Source: an uncultured Clostridia bacterium
Lineage (GTDB): Bacteria > Bacillota > Clostridia > Oscillospirales > Oscillospiraceae
DNA: 64,000 nt
Assembly: GCA_945876285.1 (NCBI GenBank)
Contig: CAMCNO010000007.1
Span: 1 to 64,000 of the forward strand
Direction: 5' to 3'
Positions 1-7,745 of the stretch are shown here, one piece after another (positions within the stretch are counted from its first letter, which is position 1; each line of letters opens with the position of its first letter). Under the pieces are notes generated by a model. That model worked only from the letters and a program-made list of their open reading frames with translations, did not search any database and was not told the DNA's origin. The position numbers and the translations under genes are program-made.

Positions 1-1869
1 ATTCCGGCGGACAAGGTCGTGCCCGAATTCACCGTGTTCTCTGTGATCCTCGGTGCATTGCTGGCTGTCCTGTTCGGCGGCGCAAACGCCTACCTGGGCC
101 TGCGCGTCGGCATGACCGTTTCCGCATCCATCCCCGCGGCGGTCATCTCCATGGGCGTCATCCGCTTTATTTTCAAGCGGGACTCCATCCTGGAGAACAA
201 CATGGTCCAGACCATCGGCTCAGCCGGTGAGTCCCTGGCCGCCGGCGCCATTTTCACCATGCCCGCCCTGTTCATGTGGGCCGCTGAAGGCCTGTGCGAC
301 GTGCCCTCCATGGTGGAGATCGGCCTCATTGCCCTGTGCGGCGGCGTACTGGGCGTAATGATGATGATTCCCCTGCGCTCTGCCCTGATCGTCAAGGAGC
401 ACGGCACCCTGGGCTATCCCGAGGGCAAGGCCTGCGCCGAGGTCCTGATGGCCGGCGAGGAGGGCGGCGCCAAGGCCTCCACCGTGTTCTGGGGCCTGGG
501 CATTGCTGCCGCTTATAAGTTCGTGGCCGACGGCCTGAAGCTGTTCCCCAGCGAGGTGGACTACACCATCGACGCCTATAAGGGCTCCGGCTTCGGCGTG
601 GACGTTCTGCCCGCTCTGGCCGGCGTGGGCTACATCTGTGGCCCCCGCATTTCCTCCTACATGTTCGCGGGCAGCACCATCGCCTGGTTCGTGCTGATGC
701 CCATGATCGCCCTGTTCGGCAGCGACCTGGTCATCTATCCCGCCACCGCCAGTGTGGCCGAGCTGTGGGCTGATGGCGGCACCTGGGCCCTGTGGAGCAA
801 GTTCATCCGCTACATCGGCGCCGGCGCCTTAGCTGCCGGCGGCATCATCAGCCTGATCAAGTCCCTGCCCATGATCGTCCGCACCTTCGTGGCGGCCTTC
901 AAGGATTACGGCAAGGGCAGCGCCGGCGTGCTGCGCACGGAACAGGACATCTCCATGAAGGTGGTCCTGGTGGTCTGCCTGGCCATCGCCGTGTTCATGT
1001 GGCTGTTCCCCACCATCCCCGTCAGCCTGGTAGGCGCTCTGATCATCCTGATCTTCGGATTCTTCTTTGCAACCGTTTCCTCCCGTATGGTGGGCCTGAT
1101 TGGCTCCTCCAATAACCCCGTTTCCGGTATGGCCATCGCCACATTGCTGATCGCCACCATCCTCCTGAAGGCCACCGGCTCCGCCGGCGCTTCCGGCATG
1201 GTGGGCGCCATCGCCATCGGTTCCGTCATCTGCATCATCGCCGCTATGGCAGGCGATACCTCTCAGGACCTGAAGACCGGCTTCCTGCTGGGCGCCACCC
1301 CCAAGAAGCAGCAGTACGGTGAACTGATCGGCGTCTGTGTCTCCGCTGTGGCCATCGGCGCCATTCTGTACCTGCTGAACGCCGCCTGGGGCTTTGGCTC
1401 CGAGGAGCTGGGCGCTCCCCAGGCCATGATGATGAAGATGGTCATTGAGGGCGTCATGGGCGGCGAGATGCCCTGGGCGCTGGTGTTCACCGGTGTGTTC
1501 ATCGCCGTGGCCATCGAGATCCTGGGCCTGCCTGTTCTGCCCGTGGCCATCGGCATCTACCTGCCCATTCACCTGAACGCCGGCATTATGCTGGGCGGTC
1601 TGGTGCGGCTGTTCGTGGAGAAGCGCAAGTACGCCTCTGAGAAGGAGAAGAACGACAGCATCCAGTCCGGTATCCTGTACACCTCCGGCATGATCGCCGG
1701 TGAGGGCGTGGTGGGCATCTTGCTGGCTGTCTTTGCTGTTCTGAACATCAACACCGATATCTCCGGCATCATTAACCTGGGCAATATCGGCGGCCTGGCG
1801 TTCTTTGCTCTGCTGCTGCTGACCATCGTCTTCTTCTGCAACAAGGGCCGGAAAGCCGCAAAAAATTGA
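1..1869 (+). CDS. OPT-family oligopeptide transporter, 5' truncated by window edge
   Basis: Integral membrane transporter of the OPT family, expected to import small peptides (or metal chelates) by proton coupling. The protein is almost entirely hydrophobic helices and carries the family's N-terminal block GGANAYLGLRVGMTVSASIP near the start. The track begins at an internal GTG (19), but the frame is open to base 1 and reads IPADKVVPEFT, which is the usual lead-in of this family, so the true start lies a few codons upstream of the window. It ends KGRKAAKN then TGA and is followed by a strong terminator hairpin. A peptide importer upstream of a dipeptidase (PepD) makes peptide utilisation a sensible shared theme, though the terminator separates them. 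Family call is confident; substrate is inferred. Confidence 0.93.
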   Translation: MPADKVVPEFTVFSVILGALLAVLFGGANAYLGLRVGMTVSASIPAAVISMGVIRFIFKRDSILENNMVQTIGSAGESLAAGAIFTMPALFMWAAEGLCDVPSMVEIGLIALCGGVLGVMMMIPLRSALIVKEHGTLGYPEGKACAEVLMAGEEGGAKASTVFWGLGIAAAYKFVADGLKLFPSEVDYTIDAYKGSGFGVDVLPALAGVGYICGPRISSYMFAGSTIAWFVLMPMIALFGSDLVIYPATASVAELWADGGTWALWSKFIRYIGAGALAAGGIISLIKSLPMIVRTFVAAFKDYGKGSAGVLRTEQDISMKVVLVVCLAIAVFMWLFPTIPVSLVGALIILIFGFFFATVSSRMVGLIGSSNNPVSGMAIATLLIATILLKATGSAGASGMVGAIAIGSVICIIAAMAGDTSQDLKTGFLLGATPKKQQYGELIGVCVSAVAIGAILYLLNAAWGFGSEELGAPQAMMMKMVIEGVMGGEMPWALVFTGVFIAVAIEILGLPVLPVAIGIYLPIHLNAGIMLGGLVRLFVEKRKYASEKEKNDSIQSGILYTSGMIAGEGVVGILLAVFAVLNINTDISGIINLGNIGGLAFFALLLLTIVFFCNKGRKAAKN

Positions 1870-1892
1870 TGGAATATTCGTTGTAAAATGAC

Positions 1893-1933
1893 AAACTGGG
1901 CTATATACTATGTGGTATATAGCCCAGTTTTTA
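1893..1933 (+). terminator. Rho-independent terminator after OPT transporter
   Basis: A perfect 16-bp inverted repeat (aaactgggctatatac / gtatatagcccagttt, loop tatgtg) is followed by a short T run. It ends the transporter transcript just upstream of the ribosome site of the next gene. Confidence 0.85.
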
Positions 1934-1946
1934 CAGGAGGGCCGTC

Positions 1947-2300
1947 ATGGCAAAAAAACAGGAAAACTATTTGGAGTTTATCCCGGCCATCTCTGAGAAA
2001 AACAGCTGGGACAAGGATGAAACCGGCAAAGTCACCATCCACATGGTCCACCGGGGCTTTTACGCCTGGATCGCCCAGAAATTCTTCCACCGCCCCCGGG
2101 TCAGCCACATCGACCTGGATACCATGGGCAGCTTCATCTTCCCCCTGATCGACGGCAAGCGGACGGTGGGCGACATCGCGGAGCTGGTGAAGGCGGAGTT
2201 CGGCAAGGACGCCGAGCCGCTGTACGAACGGCTGGCGAAGTATATGCAGATCCTGCGGAACAACGGCTTCATCTACTACGCCGGAAAGGACAGAGCATGA
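1947..2300 (+). CDS. PqqD-family protein
   Basis: 117-aa protein resembling PqqD, the small peptide-binding chaperone domain of radical-SAM RiPP maturation. The body HIDLDTMGSFIFPLIDGKRTVGDIAELV and the C-terminal QILRNNGFIYY fit the winged-helix PqqD fold. No radical-SAM enzyme or precursor peptide is visible nearby, so in this setting it is a stand-alone PqqD-like protein of unknown partner. ATG is preceded by AGGAGG at good spacing. The stop overlaps the next start (ATGA), so the two are translationally coupled. An in-frame alternative reading (1888..2148) is a shadow. Confidence 0.75.
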   Translation: MAKKQENYLEFIPAISEKNSWDKDETGKVTIHMVHRGFYAWIAQKFFHRPRVSHIDLDTMGSFIFPLIDGKRTVGDIAELVKAEFGKDAEPLYERLAKYMQILRNNGFIYYAGKDRA

Positions 2301-2641
2301 GCACGGGACAGATCATTCTGGACATTGCCCTGTTTGCCGTGGCGGGTGCCATTCTCTATGCCTGGGGCCTGAAAAAATCCCTGGACCAGCGGGAGGATCT
2401 GCAGCGGAGCCTGATGAGCGCCTGCGGCAGCCGGGTGGTCAGGCACCTGAAAAAGCACGGGACCGTTACAAAAGCGGAGGTCGCGGCGCTGGTGGACGGC
2501 TTGACAGTGGGGCCCTTCTGGTCCCGTCATAAGGTCCGGGTGCGGGACGGCAAAAAGGTCTCCGGTCAGGTCGTTGAGTTCCTGCTGGACCAGCAGTATA
2601 TCGAGCCTATTGACGGCGAAAGCTACCGCCTGAAGAAATAA
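2297..2641 (+). CDS. Small single-pass membrane protein with winged-helix-like tail
   Basis: 114 aa, not recognised as a named family. Residues about 6-23 form one hydrophobic segment (IILDIALFAVAGAILYAWG), followed by a charged region whose end (VVRHLKKHGTVTKAEVAALV ... VVEFLLDQQYIEPIDGESYRLKK) looks like a small winged-helix fold. It overlaps the PqqD-like gene by 4 bp and lies 24 bp upstream of pepD, so the three genes probably form one operon. No function can be assigned. Confidence 0.7.
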   Translation: MSTGQIILDIALFAVAGAILYAWGLKKSLDQREDLQRSLMSACGSRVVRHLKKHGTVTKAEVAALVDGLTVGPFWSRHKVRVRDGKKVSGQVVEFLLDQQYIEPIDGESYRLKK

Positions 2642-2665
2642 ATCACCTGTAAAGGAGCAAGTACC

Positions 2666-4105
2666 ATGTCGATTTTGGAACATCTGGAGCCCAAGGGCAT
2701 ATTCCGCTTTTTTGAAGAGCTGTGCGCCATTCCCCACGGCTCCGGCAATACCAAGGCCGCCAGCGACTGGCTGATGGCCTTCGCTCGGGAGCGGGGGCTG
2801 GAGGCCTATCAGGACCGGCTGAACAATGTCATCATCATCAAGGAGGCCACTCCCGGCTATGAGAACGCGGAGCCGGTCATCCTCCAGGGCCATATGGACA
2901 TGGTCTGTGAAAAGGCCCCCGACTGCGCCAAGGATATGGACAGGGATGGGCTGGACCTGGCGGTGGAAGGTGATACTGTCTATGCCAAAGGCACTACCCT
3001 GGGCGGCGATGACGGTATCGCTGTGGCCATGGCTTTGGCCATTCTGGACGCGGAGGACATTCCCCACCCCCGGCTGGAGGCTGTCTTTACCGTGGATGAG
3101 GAGATCGGTATGCTGGGCGCCGTGGGCATGGAGGACGTGTCCATGCTCCATGGCCGCAAAATGCTGAACCTGGACTCCGAGGTAGAGGGCGTCTTTACCG
3201 TCAGCTGCGCTGGCGGCAACCTGACCAAATGTACTCTGCCCGTCTGCCGGGAAGATTTTGGCGGAGAGCCCCTCACCGTCACCGTGGGCGGCCTGCGGGG
3301 CGGTCATTCCGGCGTGGAGATCGACAAGGGTCTGGGCAACGCCTGTATGCTGCTGGGCCGTGTCCTGAATGCCTGCGGTCTGGAAAGCGAGCTGCGCCTG
3401 ATCTCCGCTGACGGCGGACTGAAAGACAATGCCATTCCCCGGGAGGCTATGGCTGTGATATCCGCTGCGGATAGCCAGACTGTAAAAGCTGTCTGCGCCC
3501 GGCTGGATGCGGAGCTAAAAAATGAGTACCGAACCACGGACCCGGCGGTGTTCGTCTCCGTTACTGACGGCGGCGTCGGTTTACCCATGGACGAAGATTC
3601 CTCCCGCCGCATTCTGGCCTTTCTCACCTGTGCTCCCAACGGCATCCAGACCATGAGCGCCGACATGCCCGGCCTGGTGCAGACCTCCTTGAATCTTGGC
3701 ATTCTGACCACGGCGGACAGCGAGGTAAATGCCTCCTTCTGCGTCCGCAGCAGCGTGGACAGCCAGAAGCAGATGCTGGTGGAGCGGCTGGTTTGTCTGA
3801 CAGAGGTCATGGGCGGCACTGTGGAGGTCTTCGGTGACTATTCCGGCTGGGAGTACCGCCCCGACTCTCCCCTGCGGGATTTGCTGGTGGAGGTCTTTAC
3901 AGAGCAATACGGCCACGCGCCCAAGATCGAGGCCATCCACGCCGGTGTGGAGTGCGGTATTTTCGCAGGAAAGCTCCCCGGACTGGACTGCGTCTCCATG
4001 GGCCCGGACCTGACGGAGATCCACACCTGCCGGGAGCGGTTGCACATCGCCTCCGTACAACGCCTGTGGACCATGGTGCTGGAGACCTTAAAGCGCATGA
4101 AATGA
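2666..4105 (+). CDS. pepD: Aminoacyl-histidine dipeptidase (peptidase M20C)
   Basis: 479-aa cytosolic zinc dipeptidase that cleaves Xaa-His and other dipeptides. Metal-site motifs of the M20 family are intact: GHMDMV (H76, D78), TLGGDDGIA (D115/D116), FTVDEEIGMLGA (catalytic and bridging acids E145/E146), NLDSEVEG, and the late EAIHAGVECG segment. Length matches PepD of Clostridia and Enterobacteria. ATG has AAAGGAG upstream. It is the last gene of the run starting at 1947 and is closed by a terminator about 100 bp downstream. Confidence 0.95.
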   Translation: MSILEHLEPKGIFRFFEELCAIPHGSGNTKAASDWLMAFARERGLEAYQDRLNNVIIIKEATPGYENAEPVILQGHMDMVCEKAPDCAKDMDRDGLDLAVEGDTVYAKGTTLGGDDGIAVAMALAILDAEDIPHPRLEAVFTVDEEIGMLGAVGMEDVSMLHGRKMLNLDSEVEGVFTVSCAGGNLTKCTLPVCREDFGGEPLTVTVGGLRGGHSGVEIDKGLGNACMLLGRVLNACGLESELRLISADGGLKDNAIPREAMAVISAADSQTVKAVCARLDAELKNEYRTTDPAVFVSVTDGGVGLPMDEDSSRRILAFLTCAPNGIQTMSADMPGLVQTSLNLGILTTADSEVNASFCVRSSVDSQKQMLVERLVCLTEVMGGTVEVFGDYSGWEYRPDSPLRDLLVEVFTEQYGHAPKIEAIHAGVECGIFAGKLPGLDCVSMGPDLTEIHTCRERLHIASVQRLWTMVLETLKRMK

Positions 4106-4372
4106 CAAAAACAATGATGCCGCAGGCGGAAAAGACCTGATTCCGTGATATCGGGAAGATGCCTTGCGTTTGATTGAACAATATTCAAATTGTCCATGCT
4201 TTGCACTAAGAGAAGCCCTAGAACCTCAAAGGTTCTGGGGTTTTTCTTGTGTTTTCAACGGGTCTAGGCCTTTTAACAATGTTTCGATTATCGTACTAAT
4301 GTTTTATAGTGCATACTCATGTGCAATCAAAAATACAAAAATTGCACACGGATTTGCACACAAAAAACCGGG
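4105..4372. other. Non-coding stretch after pepD
   Basis: Holds the pepD terminator, then AT-rich sequence with no ORF of coding character; leads into the integrase remnant. Confidence 0.5.
4206..4247 (+). terminator. Rho-independent terminator downstream of pepD
   Basis: Hairpin ccctagaacct / aggttctgggg (one G-T pair) followed by TTTTTCTT. Confidence 0.8.
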
Positions 4373-4556
4373 TTATTCCGGCTTCATCAGGTCTTCAAAA
4401 TAGCTGTCTATCAGCTGGTCGTACTCAGCTTCTTTCTCTTTGATTGTATGCTGGTACGTTGTTTTCAGCATATTGTTCGTGGCGTGTCCCATACGCTTCA
4501 TGCTGTACTTATCAGGGATTCCTGATGCAAGCATCCTTCATGTGCTATACCCCGAG
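4373..4556 (-). pseudogene. C-terminal remnant of a phage-type tyrosine integrase
   Basis: Translating the minus strand gives GIPDKYSMKRMGHATNN and then MLKTTYQHTIKEKEAEYDQ, ending LMKPE and a TAA stop. This matches the end of phage/ICE integrases, including the H/R-G-H and catalytic Tyr region (TYQHT). Only about 60 codons remain and no N-terminal or core catalytic Arg region is present upstream. It is therefore a decayed integrase, probably marking an old integration site. The track lists only plus-strand shadows here. Confidence 0.65.
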
Positions 4557-4578
4557 TTTGCCACTTATGAAATGCGTA

Positions 4579-4612
4579 ACCCCAAGCCCGTCAAGGGCTT
4601 GGGGTATTTTAT
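4579..4612. terminator. Strong hairpin, possible terminator
   Basis: ccccaagccc / gggcttgggg with loop gtcaa, followed on the plus strand by TATTTTAT. It sits between the two mobile-element remnants and may have belonged to either. Confidence 0.55.
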
Positions 4613-4636
4613 GGCATAATTTTTTGTGCCTACAGA

Positions 4637-5060
4637 TCAGGACACGGTGGCAGAAGCCTTGAGGGCACGGAGGTCTCCACGCGTGAAGAGCTTGTAGGGG
4701 ATGGAGATACCGAAAGCCCGGAGAATCAGGGCAAGGTCATCAGGACAGGTATTGAGGATGCGGTAATAGTCACCCGGCAGCCTGTCTGACTGCCAACCGT
4801 TTAAGGCTTTAGCCAGGCGATTTCCTGGCAAACCATAAGACCAGTTGAGGTCCGTGTTGTCAGAAGATGGCAGCACGGATGTTATTTTGTGCTGCATCAC
4901 CCGCATCATGGTCAGGGCCATAAAGCAGATCACCAGATGTGCCTGAATGTGCTCTGGAGTATGAACATATACCGGTCGGGTTTCCAGGGTGCTTTTCATC
5001 TCCCGGAACGGAAATGCTCCGAAGAGGGTTTTCTGAACTCTGAAAATGTTACTGGATCTC
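4637..5060 (-). pseudogene. C-terminal fragment of an IS1634-like (DDE) transposase
   Basis: The minus-strand ORF carries LETRPVYVHTPEHIQAHLV and CFMALTMMRVMQ, the conserved C-terminal block of IS1634/IS4-type transposases (LESRPVYV...EHI.AHF...CF.AL). Only about 135 residues remain. The DDE core is missing, and the 5' end runs into the stop of the FKBP-fusion gene, so the element was cut at that junction. A relic, not an active insertion sequence; no terminal repeats were found. Confidence 0.7.
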
Positions 5061-5897
5061 CACCAGCTCAATGTGGAAGTTCAGTTCCTTGCCTGCCAGT
5101 TCATGGTTGGCGTCAAAGGTAATGGTCATATCATCACGGGCGGACACTTTGACCGGAATGGGCTGGCCGGCATTGGTGGACAGGACGACGTCCTCGCCCA
5201 CCTGCAGATCCTCGCAGCCGGGCATCTGGCTGATTTCCACGGTGAAGATGGCGCGGGGATCAGGGTAACCGTAGGCCTCGTCGGGGGTCAGGTGAATGTC
5301 GACACTCTGCCCAACCTCCATGTTGGCAACAGCTGCATCGTAGCCGCGGATCATCATGCCCACGCCGCAGATGAACTCCAGCGGTTCGCCGCGGTCATAC
5401 GAGGAGTCAAAGACCGTGCCGTCATTCAGCGTGCCGCGGTAATGGGTCCTGCAGAGTCTGCCCACATTGGGGCCCTCGATGGCGGGCGCGGAGTGGCAGC
5501 CACCGCCGCATCCGCCGCAGCCACCGCCGCAATGACTGCCGCAGCCCTCTTCCTCGTCATGGTCGTGGTGATGGTCGCAGTTGACACCGGCGGATTCCAG
5601 CTCGCCGCTCAAATAGGCGCTGACCGCTGCGTCTGCGTCGCCCGCTGCACCGGAGCAGATCTCAATGCCGGCGCCAGCCAGCGCGGCCTGGGCGCCGCTG
5701 CCGATGCCGCCGCACAGAAGGACGTTCACAGAGAGATCGGCCAGAAAGTCTGCCAGAGCCTCATGACCGCTGCCGTTGGTGGGAATGATCTCACTGGAGA
5801 CAACCTGACCGGCCTCGACCTCGTACAGTTTGAAGCTCTCGGTGTGGCCGAAGTGCTGGAAGACTTCGCCGTTTTCATAAGTAACTGCTATTTTCAT
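5049..5897 (-). CDS. NifX/NafY-like domain fused to SlyD-type FKBP peptidyl-prolyl isomerase
   Basis: 282 aa with two domains. Residues 1 to about 100 (MKIAVTYENGEVFQHFGHTE ... LLCGGIGSGAQAAL) match the dinitrogenase iron-molybdenum cofactor-binding fold (NifX/NafY/NifB C-terminal family). A His/Cys-rich linker follows (DHHHDHDEEEGCGSHCGGG and more CGG units). Residues about 140-282 are an FKBP with the SlyD-like order: GTVFDSSYDRGEPLEF, MIRGYD, DEAYGYPDP, then an insert-in-flap segment. The linker resembles the metal-binding tail of SlyD, so nickel, zinc or iron handling coupled to folding is likely. ATG has GGAGG upstream, with a sigma-A promoter in front. The fusion order is unusual. Confidence 0.88.
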   Translation of the reverse strand: MKIAVTYENGEVFQHFGHTESFKLYEVEAGQVVSSEIIPTNGSGHEALADFLADLSVNVLLCGGIGSGAQAALAGAGIEICSGAAGDADAAVSAYLSGELESAGVNCDHHHDHDEEEGCGSHCGGGCGGCGGGCHSAPAIEGPNVGRLCRTHYRGTLNDGTVFDSSYDRGEPLEFICGVGMMIRGYDAAVANMEVGQSVDIHLTPDEAYGYPDPRAIFTVEISQMPGCEDLQVGEDVVLSTNAGQPIPVKVSARDDMTITFDANHELAGKELNFHIELVEIQ

Positions 5898-5910
5898 GGA
5901 TACTTTCCTC

Positions 5911-5965
5911 CATTCTGTATTTCCACGAAGGATTGTACTCTAAAAAAGGGAAAATGGCAACTGTT
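5911..5965 (-). promoter_or_regulatory. Sigma-A promoter of the NifX-FKBP gene
   Basis: Minus strand TTGCCA, 17-nt spacer, TACAAT. The -35 overlaps the stem of the preceding terminator, so the end of one transcript and the start of the next are packed together. Confidence 0.55.
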
Positions 5966-5984
5966 GAAATGAAACAGTTGCCAT
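5943..5984 (-). terminator. Rho-independent terminator for the 76-aa gene
   Basis: Perfect 12-bp stem atggcaactgtt / aacagttgccat, followed on the minus strand by TTTTCCCTTTTTT. Confidence 0.8.
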
Positions 5985-5992
5985 TATGAAGA

Positions 5993-6223
5993 TCAGATAA
6001 GTTGTCCCATCTGCCACTGCCAAAGCTCGGCAGAGCAAACAGCCTCCGACTGATCCCAGGCAGGACAGCCTGTGGTATGATTTCGAATTGCCTCTGCTAC
6101 CGTCTCCGGGTCTTCATACCCCGGGGTCCACAGGGTGGGATCCTCCCCGAACAGGAAGTAATAGTTCTCATCGGCGCCTTCAATGATTTTCAGAAGGCCA
6201 ATGGAAGAGCGGAAAAACCACAT
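5993..6223 (-). CDS. Small hypothetical protein (76 aa)
   Basis: Not recognised. Sequence is acidic and aromatic (ENYYFLFGEDPTLWTPGYED) with two cysteines, with no membrane helix or signal peptide. A strong AGGAGGT lies 6 nt before the ATG and a good terminator follows the stop, which support a real gene. It lies 46 bp downstream of the membrane-protein gene and is probably cotranscribed with it. Confidence 0.65.
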   Translation of the reverse strand: MWFFRSSIGLLKIIEGADENYYFLFGEDPTLWTPGYEDPETVAEAIRNHTTGCPAWDQSEAVCSAELWQWQMGQLI

Positions 6224-6269
6224 AAAAACACCTCCTCTTGGAATCGCAGCATAAGCTTTGCCCTCGGAA

Positions 6270-7055
6270 TCAAGCTTTCACTAAAACCAGCCAGAAAACC
6301 GCAATGACCACCAGCTTTACGCCAATGGGCCAGCCCATATTCTTGGATTTCAGGATACCAATGGTCGCCGCCAGCGCAAAGACGAAGAACAGCAGCTTTG
6401 CCAGACCGCCATTCATCACGATGGCGTATGCGGCAGGGCCAAGGGCCTTGTACAGGAACACCAGCCCTGCAATGACAGCAACGACGATCAGAAGGGGCTT
6501 GAGCTTCACGTTCCGGAAGAAGCCGAAGCTGCCCCGGCGAATCAGATAGATGATGCCGAACAGGGCTGCCGCGCCCAGCGCGATGGGCAGCAGGCCGGAG
6601 ACCAGGCCGGAAACCAGGCGGGAGACCGTCCGCAGACCGCCCTTGGAGAGGAACATCAGCAGGGCGATGACGAGGATGATCAGCAGGAGGTGATCCTTGA
6701 TCCAGGGGAACAGCGAAACGGAGGGGAGATCAAAGCCGATGGGGTTGGGCCGGGGGTCGGGGTCAGGGTCGTCATCGTCATCATCAAAAATGGGGTCGGG
6801 GTCAGGGGTGCGCGGCTTTTTGATGACTTCCGGGAAGTACCTGATCAGCAGCGTTCTGGAATACGCCGCTGCATGCTCAATGTCATTGTCCAGAATGTTG
6901 TTGCCCTTCTGATCCAGAACAATGATATCGCCTCTCCAGCGAATGTACGCACGCAGTTGTTCTTCAAACTCCACAGAGCCGGCGTAATACCGCTTCGTCT
7001 GGGGCCAGTCGCGGAACATCATTCGAATGGCCTCCAGCTTTTTCACACGTGCCAT
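6270..7055 (-). CDS. Hypothetical multi-pass membrane protein with Asp/Pro linker
   Basis: 261 aa. The soluble N-terminus (1 to about 80, MARVKKLEAIRMMFRDWPQTKR) is followed by a low-complexity acidic linker (PDPDPIFDDDDDDPDPDPRP) and then about five hydrophobic helices, including HLLLIILVIALLMFLS and LKPLLIVVAVIAGLVFLY. No family recognised. The rigid acidic linker between a cytosolic head and a membrane part is notable. RBS AAGGAG precedes the ATG; a TTGACA-N18-TAATCT promoter lies upstream. Confidence 0.8.
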   Translation of the reverse strand: MARVKKLEAIRMMFRDWPQTKRYYAGSVEFEEQLRAYIRWRGDIIVLDQKGNNILDNDIEHAAAYSRTLLIRYFPEVIKKPRTPDPDPIFDDDDDDPDPDPRPNPIGFDLPSVSLFPWIKDHLLLIILVIALLMFLSKGGLRTVSRLVSGLVSGLLPIALGAAALFGIIYLIRRGSFGFFRNVKLKPLLIVVAVIAGLVFLYKALGPAAYAIVMNGGLAKLLFFVFALAATIGILKSKNMGWPIGVKLVVIAVFWLVLVKA

Positions 7056-7099
7056 GGGCTGTATTCTCCTTATTTCGACTGTAATCGCTATGTATCCAT

Positions 7100-7129
7100 A
7101 GATTACCCGAGTTTTACAGAAGTTGTCAA
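7100..7129 (-). promoter_or_regulatory. Promoter of the membrane-protein gene
   Basis: Minus strand TTGACA, 18-nt spacer, TAATCT, 45 nt before the ATG. Confidence 0.55.
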
Positions 7130-7218
7130 TATGTTATTCATGGAATGAACCCGATTGCCAAGGAGGGAGGATGATCCTGAGGTCAGCAACAATTATATGG
7201 TAAAGAAAAAAGTATGGA

Positions 7219-7247
7219 TTGAAATGCCTTTGAAGTCATAGTAAAAT
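7219..7247 (+). promoter_or_regulatory. Promoter of the 154-aa ORF / PLD-helicase operon
   Basis: TTGAAA, 17-nt spacer, TAAAAT in an AT-rich stretch, 33 nt before the ATG. Spacing is canonical, unlike the N12 element found in the 21.6-57 kb region. Confidence 0.5.
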
Positions 7248-7280
7248 GTTTGCAACAGCAAAGAGAAAGGGAGAGCTGCC

Positions 7281-7745
7281 ATGGATTTGCGTTTAGAGAA
7301 TTTATTATTTGATTGCAGTTTGGAAAGACCGAAACGGAACATAGAATCCAGTGAGAAATCGAAATTTCCGGGTATGGAGCAGGTTAAAGACGCACTGGAT
7401 CAAGCGTACCCTAACAGAGTTAAACTTACAGGTTCCAAGTTTACAATAGCGGATACGAATACAGATACGAATAAAAAGAAAACAGAACACATAATTGACA
7501 CACGATACAGAGACAGTAAGGATCCGTCCTTTACAAAAGCTGACAAAAACGCGGAAGTGGCTATCGGTATCTATAAAGATAAAAGTGACGATAGTAAGTA
7601 TGTTATAATAAAAGTCCTCAACCCTAAAAGTGGCGGAAAGTATACCGTTACCAAAAATGAAGCAACAAACATATGGGAAAATCTTTCTGAAAGTGATGCT
7701 GTTCAAAAAATTGTTGATATCATGAAAGCTCAGGTGGAGGGATAA
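7281..7745 (+). CDS. Hypothetical protein upstream of PLD-helicase, AT-rich
   Basis: 154 aa, not recognised; soluble, charged, Lys/Asp/Thr-rich (IADTNTDTNKKKTEHIID). Base use is clearly more AT-rich than the surrounding genes, which suggests recent acquisition. The RBS is AAAGGGAG. The stop TAA directly abuts the next ATG, so it is almost certainly translated with the PLD-helicase protein and may be its partner. Confidence 0.75.
   Translation: MDLRLENLLFDCSLERPKRNIESSEKSKFPGMEQVKDALDQAYPNRVKLTGSKFTIADTNTDTNKKKTEHIIDTRYRDSKDPSFTKADKNAEVAIGIYKDKSDDSKYVIIKVLNPKSGGKYTVTKNEATNIWENLSESDAVQKIVDIMKAQVEG

Noticed and set aside
5046-5972. 308-aa plus-strand ORF opposite the NifX-FKBP gene
   Set aside because: Antisense shadow; the minus strand encodes two known domains.
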